Source: a virus. From it: DNA of 24,580 nucleotides. The DNA is taken from positions 1-24,580 of the IMG/VR virus record IMGVR_UViG_3300036851_000265; one strand, given 5' to 3'. Below, in pieces: positions 22,037 through 24,580 of the stretch. Below the pieces are notes generated by a model, which was not told the DNA's origin, ran no database searches, and worked only from the letters and a program-made list of their open reading frames with translations. Made by a program: the position numbers and the translations under genes. Numbering within the stretch: position 1 is the stretch's first letter; the number at the start of each line of letters is the position of its first letter.

Positions 22037-22999
22037 TTACGCCTTTGCTGCTGATGCTTGACGGCGAGCACGAATCTGAGCCAGAATCTGGTCAGCGTCA
22101 TTGCTCTTTGGTGAATCATCAGTTTTAGGAGCGGCTGCTGTTACTGCAGCTACTACTGGTGTTGTCTTTGGTGCTGGGACATCGCTGTCATCACTACCAT
22201 CAACATCATTGTCATCATCTCCACCGCCTGCTTCTGCAACAACACGAGTCTTTGGGGCTCCTGCGTCTGCAGCAGCTGCTGCGCCATTGTAGTTTGAACC
22301 GGTCATTGCTGCGTTCAACATTGACTCAACCTTCTCAAGGCCTGGATGTGCTGGAAGCAACGTTACCAAGTCGACAATGTTCTCTTCGGCCAACTCAATT
22401 TCCTGCTCTGTGAGAGGAATCTGCTTTGGACGGAAGCGTGTGCCATTGACATACGAAGGATAGTCACCCTGCTTTGTCTTCTTGATGTGGAAGTTGTATC
22501 CATTGCCGTACGACGTTGGAACTGCTTCAAGATCACCTGTTTCGAAAGCAGCCTTGATTACATTGTAAAGCTGAAATCCGAAAGCGATAAAACGAACCTT
22601 ACCCTGATGTGTCTCGCCAGTTTCCTTATTTGGCTCAAGTGGATCCTGAACAACCAAAGCCTGTGCAATGTGCTGACTCGTACGCCAGTACTTCTTGCCA
22701 TTAACCTTGTCACCTGCCTTGTAATAATGCTGGGAAAGTTTGCAGATTGGGCAATCTTCCTTGTACATCTTCAAGCAAGGAACTGTTTTCTTCTCACCGT
22801 TGATGGTGAGAGCGTGGGTCATTTTTTCAACCACGAAAAGCTTTGGATTGTTTGTATTCTTGTCAGGCAAGAAGCGGATTACTGCTTCTTCGTCAAACTT
22901 CATATTCCAGAATGGATAATAGTTGTTTGGACGGCTTGAATTGCCCTGATTGTCGTTCTTCTTAAATGCTGCGCGCAGCTGGTCTATTGTTAATTCCAT
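22037..22999 (-). CDS. 32: gp32 single-stranded DNA-binding protein (320 aa)
   Basis: gp32 coats single-stranded DNA during replication, recombination and repair and recruits partners such as UvsY. NYYPFWNMKFDEEAVIRFLP (26-45) begins the core. The zinc site is H62-x12-C75-x7-C83-x2-C86, close to H64, C77, C87 and C90 of T4 gp32. ALVVQDPLEP and HQGKVRFIAFGFQLYNVIKA match the OB-fold region. The N-terminus (MELTIDQLRAAFKKN) corresponds to the basic cooperativity arm. The C-terminal part is Ala/Pro-rich with an acidic run (DDDNDVDGSDDSD) and then a basic helix at the very end. The ATG at 22999 is chosen because homology begins there and the 49 codons upstream look like leader RNA. The ribosome site (AAAGG, 11 bases upstream) is weak, as expected for a regulated start. 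Confidence 0.95.
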   Translation of the reverse strand: MELTIDQLRAAFKKNDNQGNSSRPNNYYPFWNMKFDEEAVIRFLPDKNTNNPKLFVVEKMTHALTINGEKKTVPCLKMYKEDCPICKLSQHYYKAGDKVNGKKYWRTSQHIAQALVVQDPLEPNKETGETHQGKVRFIAFGFQLYNVIKAAFETGDLEAVPTSYGNGYNFHIKKTKQGDYPSYVNGTRFRPKQIPLTEQEIELAEENIVDLVTLLPAHPGLEKVESMLNAAMTGSNYNGAAAAADAGAPKTRVVAEAGGGDDDNDVDGSDDSDVPAPKTTPVVAAVTAAAPKTDDSPKSNDADQILAQIRARRQASAAKA

Positions 23000-23131
23000 G
23001 TTAATTTCTACCTTTTGTTCTAATTGTTCTAGGCAAAACTGATCTATTAATTTGTTATTGTTCAGTTCTGCTTTTAAACAGGGCACATAATTGTGCTTCT
23101 TGTTTTTTCGGATGGTGCCTGTCACCACACG
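23000..23131 (-). promoter_or_regulatory. 32: Gene 32 leader with possible autoregulatory pseudoknot
   Basis: On the transcript TGGTG-ACAGG-CACCA forms a 5-bp hairpin (23127-23113). Its ACAGG loop can pair with CCTGT at 23082-23078, making a pseudoknot. A second hairpin, GCACA-ATTA-TGTGC, lies at 23096-23083 between them. The remaining 80 or so bases to the ATG are A/U-rich with little structure. T4 gp32 represses its own mRNA by nucleating on a 5' pseudoknot and spreading over unstructured RNA, so this layout fits the same control. Confidence 0.55.
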
Positions 23132-23137
23132 CCAACC

Positions 23138-23166
23138 AACATACACGTATGTGTTTTGATTGTCAA
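23138..23166 (-). promoter_or_regulatory. Sigma70-like promoter for gene 32
   Basis: Minus-strand TTGACA (23166-23161) is followed after 17 bases by TATGTT (23143-23138), a perfect -35 with a four-of-six -10. Transcription would begin near 23131, placing the putative pseudoknot at the very 5' end of the mRNA. Confidence 0.6.
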
Positions 23167-23172
23167 CGAGTC

Positions 23173-23180
23173 TATTTATG
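23173..23180 (-). promoter_or_regulatory. Putative T4-type late promoter before gene 32
   Basis: CATAAATA on the minus strand, in the non-coding gap, is identical to the site before the fibre operon and one base from the T4 late consensus. T4 gene 32 is also transcribed from several promoter classes, including late. Confidence 0.55.
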
Positions 23181-23204
23181 ATCGAACTTGGTTACCCGAA
23201 TAAA

Positions 23205-23615
23205 TTATGAAACTTGTGAAGCATATGCTATGTTAGAGTTGTACCCACTCTCTGCTGTAATAGCGCGAACATAATAGCCATACTGAGCTGTTAGGTTATT
23301 AGATGCTGGATCATCATAATACCACAAGCCTGCTGCAGGTTCACCTGGACCACCTGTAGAAAGAATTGGGGTAGGACTATCCAAAGCAATAAGATCCCCA
23401 TACACAAGTACGTCCTGTGGTGAAAAGTTAACTTCAGATTGAAAGGTTTGCGCATCCATGCCATAAAGGTCATACGACAGTATTGTCTGTCCAGTTATAC
23501 TTCCAGCTGTCCATATTAATCTATTTTGTGTTCCGTTGGCTTCAATACTGAGCGATGGTGGTATTACACCACCATCGCTAACGTTAGAAATTAGTAAGTG
23601 CCAGACGCCATTCAT
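23205..23615 (-). CDS. Small fibronectin-III-like structural protein (136 aa)
   Basis: The start is taken at the ATG at 23615, four bases after the preceding fibre gene's stop; a longer frame would overlap that gene by 32 bases. The body has the strand order of a fibronectin type III domain: RLIWTAGS, then LSYDLYGMD, VLVYGDLIAL, and a final YGYYVRAITAESGYNSNIAYAS. That last segment matches the YxYxVxAxxxxGxSxxS pattern at the end of such domains. Fn3-like domains are common surface decorations on phage virions and fibres. The coding sequence contains a strong 12-bp hairpin near its 5' end. No membrane segment or signal peptide is seen. The ribosome site is weak, which suggests coupling with the fibre gene. 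Confidence 0.72.
   Translation of the reverse strand: MNGVWHLLISNVSDGGVIPPSLSIEANGTQNRLIWTAGSITGQTILSYDLYGMDAQTFQSEVNFSPQDVLVYGDLIALDSPTPILSTGGPGEPAAGLWYYDDPASNNLTAQYGYYVRAITAESGYNSNIAYASQVS
23551..23579 (-). repeat. Perfect 12-bp hairpin inside the Fn3-like gene
   Basis: AGCGATGGTGGT and ACCACCATCGCT are inverted copies separated by five bases. The element lies in coding sequence (SDGGVIPPSLS), 36 bases after the start codon. The string TGGTATTACACC in it recurs at the start codon of the same gene. No U-run follows, so it is not a standard terminator. Confidence 0.8.
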
Positions 23616-23619
23616 GGTA

Positions 23620-24580
23620 TTACACCGATATCTGAATGCCGGGACCACCAATCATCCAGAGATCAGTTCCAACTTTTTGAAGTGTGTTTGCAGTAAATCC
23701 TGCAAATCCAAAAGTGCCTGTGTTGACGCCAGTTGCATTTTCATAAACAGTAACACCACCTTCAACACCAATGGTGATCGATCCATTTCCAGTAATGTCA
23801 AGTGAAGAAATCGAAAACACCGTGCCTACAGGAATTGGAACTGTTGCATTTAGTGGAATTGTCCACGTCCACACATTATCGTCTGTCTGTGTTACGGCTT
23901 TGCCGTTATCCGATGCAGCGAATGTGTAGTTAGCGTTTTGTATGTTCTGAGTAATTAATGAAGAACTACCAACGTCTTCCCATGTAGGTGTTGCACCAGA
24001 TCCGTTAGATGTTAGAACTTGTCCTGCTGTTCCAGGTGTACTATCAATGTTCCACGCTCCATCGACATCAATTTGAAGGCGGGTTGTCGCATCTGTTTGA
24101 AGTGTGAGGGCCAAGGAAGGACTCAATATAACATCTGTATCAAGGCCTGTTCTATCTACGAGAAGGAAAGTACTTGAAACGCCATAAGGGCTAGCATCTG
24201 TAGCTGTTGTAAATGAAAGCGTACCACCACTGCCGGCACGGATAGACCAGAATTTCTCATCTGTGCCAGCTGTTACTGCAGCCAATGCTAATGGCTCTTC
24301 TAAACGAGTAACTCCTTTCCATGTCCAAAGCGGAGGGGACGGTAAACCTGAACGATCTTGAATCGTTAAAGCTGTTCCTGTAAAGGTATTGCTACTCGTC
24401 AGTGCCAAGATATTAAGATCACCATTGCTTCTATGGAATCCCCAACGGGTTTCATCCATAACAATGCGACCTTGTATGCCTGTTCCAGCACCATCGCCTG
24501 CGTTCAAATTGACATTGCCACCGTCCGAAGCTGAACCAATTGCATCAGTTGCATCAAGTGTAACGTCATATCCTTGTTCT
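23620..24580 (-). CDS. Tail fibre-type structural protein, C-terminal part (cut by window edge)
   Basis: The frame is open through the right edge of the window, so the start lies beyond base 24580; at least 319 codons are visible. The first visible residues (SASDGGNVNLNAGDGAGTG) look like the end of a Gly-rich beta-repeat array like those in the 1126-residue fibre. A module TRLQIDVDGAWNID, then [17 protein letters not shown], follows. It closely parallels [12 protein letters not shown], then [17 protein letters not shown], in the same large fibre. The last 120 residues (ITQNIQNANYTFAASDNGKA ... PIPVGTVFSI ... QKVGTDLWMIGGPGIQISV) form a terminal domain typical of phage fibre proteins. It is thus a second member of the same fibre family, placed on the other side of the replication block. 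Confidence 0.85.
   Translation of the reverse strand, partial: EQGYDVTLDATDAIGSASDGGNVNLNAGDGAGTGIQGRIVMDETRWGFHRSNGDLNILALTSSNTFTGTALTIQDRSGLPSPPLWTWKGVTRLEEPLALAAVTAGTDEKFWSIRAGSGGTLSFTTATDASPYGVSSTFLLVDRTGLDTDVILSPSLALTLQTDATTRLQIDVDGAWNIDSTPGTAGQVLTSNGSGATPTWEDVGSSSLITQNIQNANYTFAASDNGKAVTQTDDNVWTWTIPLNATVPIPVGTVFSISSLDITGNGSITIGVEGGVTVYENATGVNTGTFGFAGFTANTLQKVGTDLWMIGGPGIQISV

Noticed and set aside
22346-22939. 197-codon open frame on the plus strand opposite gene 32
   Set aside because: It overlaps a secure gp32 gene throughout, has no ribosome site and shows no domain-like sequence.
23000-23146. N-terminal extension of gp32 by 49 codons from a GTG
   Set aside because: No ribosome site precedes the GTG, it lies on the promoter -10, homology to gp32 begins at the ATG at 22999, and the region folds like a leader RNA.

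Overview
This window is from the genome of a T4-like tailed phage (a contractile-tail myovirus in the broad T4 supergroup). The evidence is a set of T4-type replication and recombination proteins: gp32 single-strand DNA-binding protein, UvsX, UvsY, UvsW, and both clamp-loader subunits gp44 and gp62. They sit among large, modular tail-fibre genes. All 31 genes called lie on the minus strand, so transcription runs from high to low coordinates. Packing is very tight: many junctions are ATGA or TAATG overlaps, or a Shine-Dalgarno sequence overlapping the previous stop codon. No gene-free stretch exceeds about 210 bases. I saw no tRNA, rRNA, CRISPR array or insertion sequence. The host cannot be told from the sequence.

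Right edge (24580 to 23205): the 3' part of a fibre-type structural gene running in from outside the window, then a small protein that looks like a fibronectin type III domain. Next (23204 to 23000) is a roughly 205-base control region for gene 32. It holds a late-promoter-like CATAAATA, a sigma70-like promoter, and a leader that can fold into a pseudoknot followed by A/U-rich RNA. That layout matches the autogenous operator of T4 gene 32. Gene 32 ends at a hairpin terminator before uvsX.

Replication/recombination block (22999 to 10215): 32, uvsX, a 58-residue membrane protein, an RlaP-like nucleotidyltransferase, an apparently split gene (143 + 41 codons, broken by a 17-bp tandem duplication), uvsY, a small protein and uvsW. 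Then come several uncharacterised small genes, including a DnaE-like fragment without its catalytic aspartates, a GroES-like beta-barrel protein and a four-helix membrane protein with a coiled coil. A strong sigma70-like promoter follows, then gene 44, three uncharacterised genes, gene 62 and a zinc-finger-like protein. gp32, UvsX, UvsY and UvsW would act together in strand exchange and recombination-dependent replication; gp44 and gp62 load the sliding clamp for the replisome.

Left part (10214 to 1): a late-promoter-like CATAAATA opens a run of tail-fibre or adhesin genes. Three related proteins share an N-terminal module (GxGxxNxG, then GQxW). After them come a 330-residue fibre, a small helical protein, an 1126-residue fibre with two long Gly-rich beta-repeat arrays, and the start of a Gly-rich tail protein cut by the window edge. 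These genes share swapped modules and probably form the phage's variable host-recognition apparatus.

The observations most worth following up are the frame-breaking duplication at 19204-19244, the gene 32 leader structure, the DnaE-like fragment, the separated clamp-loader genes with altered gp44 motifs, and the repeat architecture of the fibre proteins.
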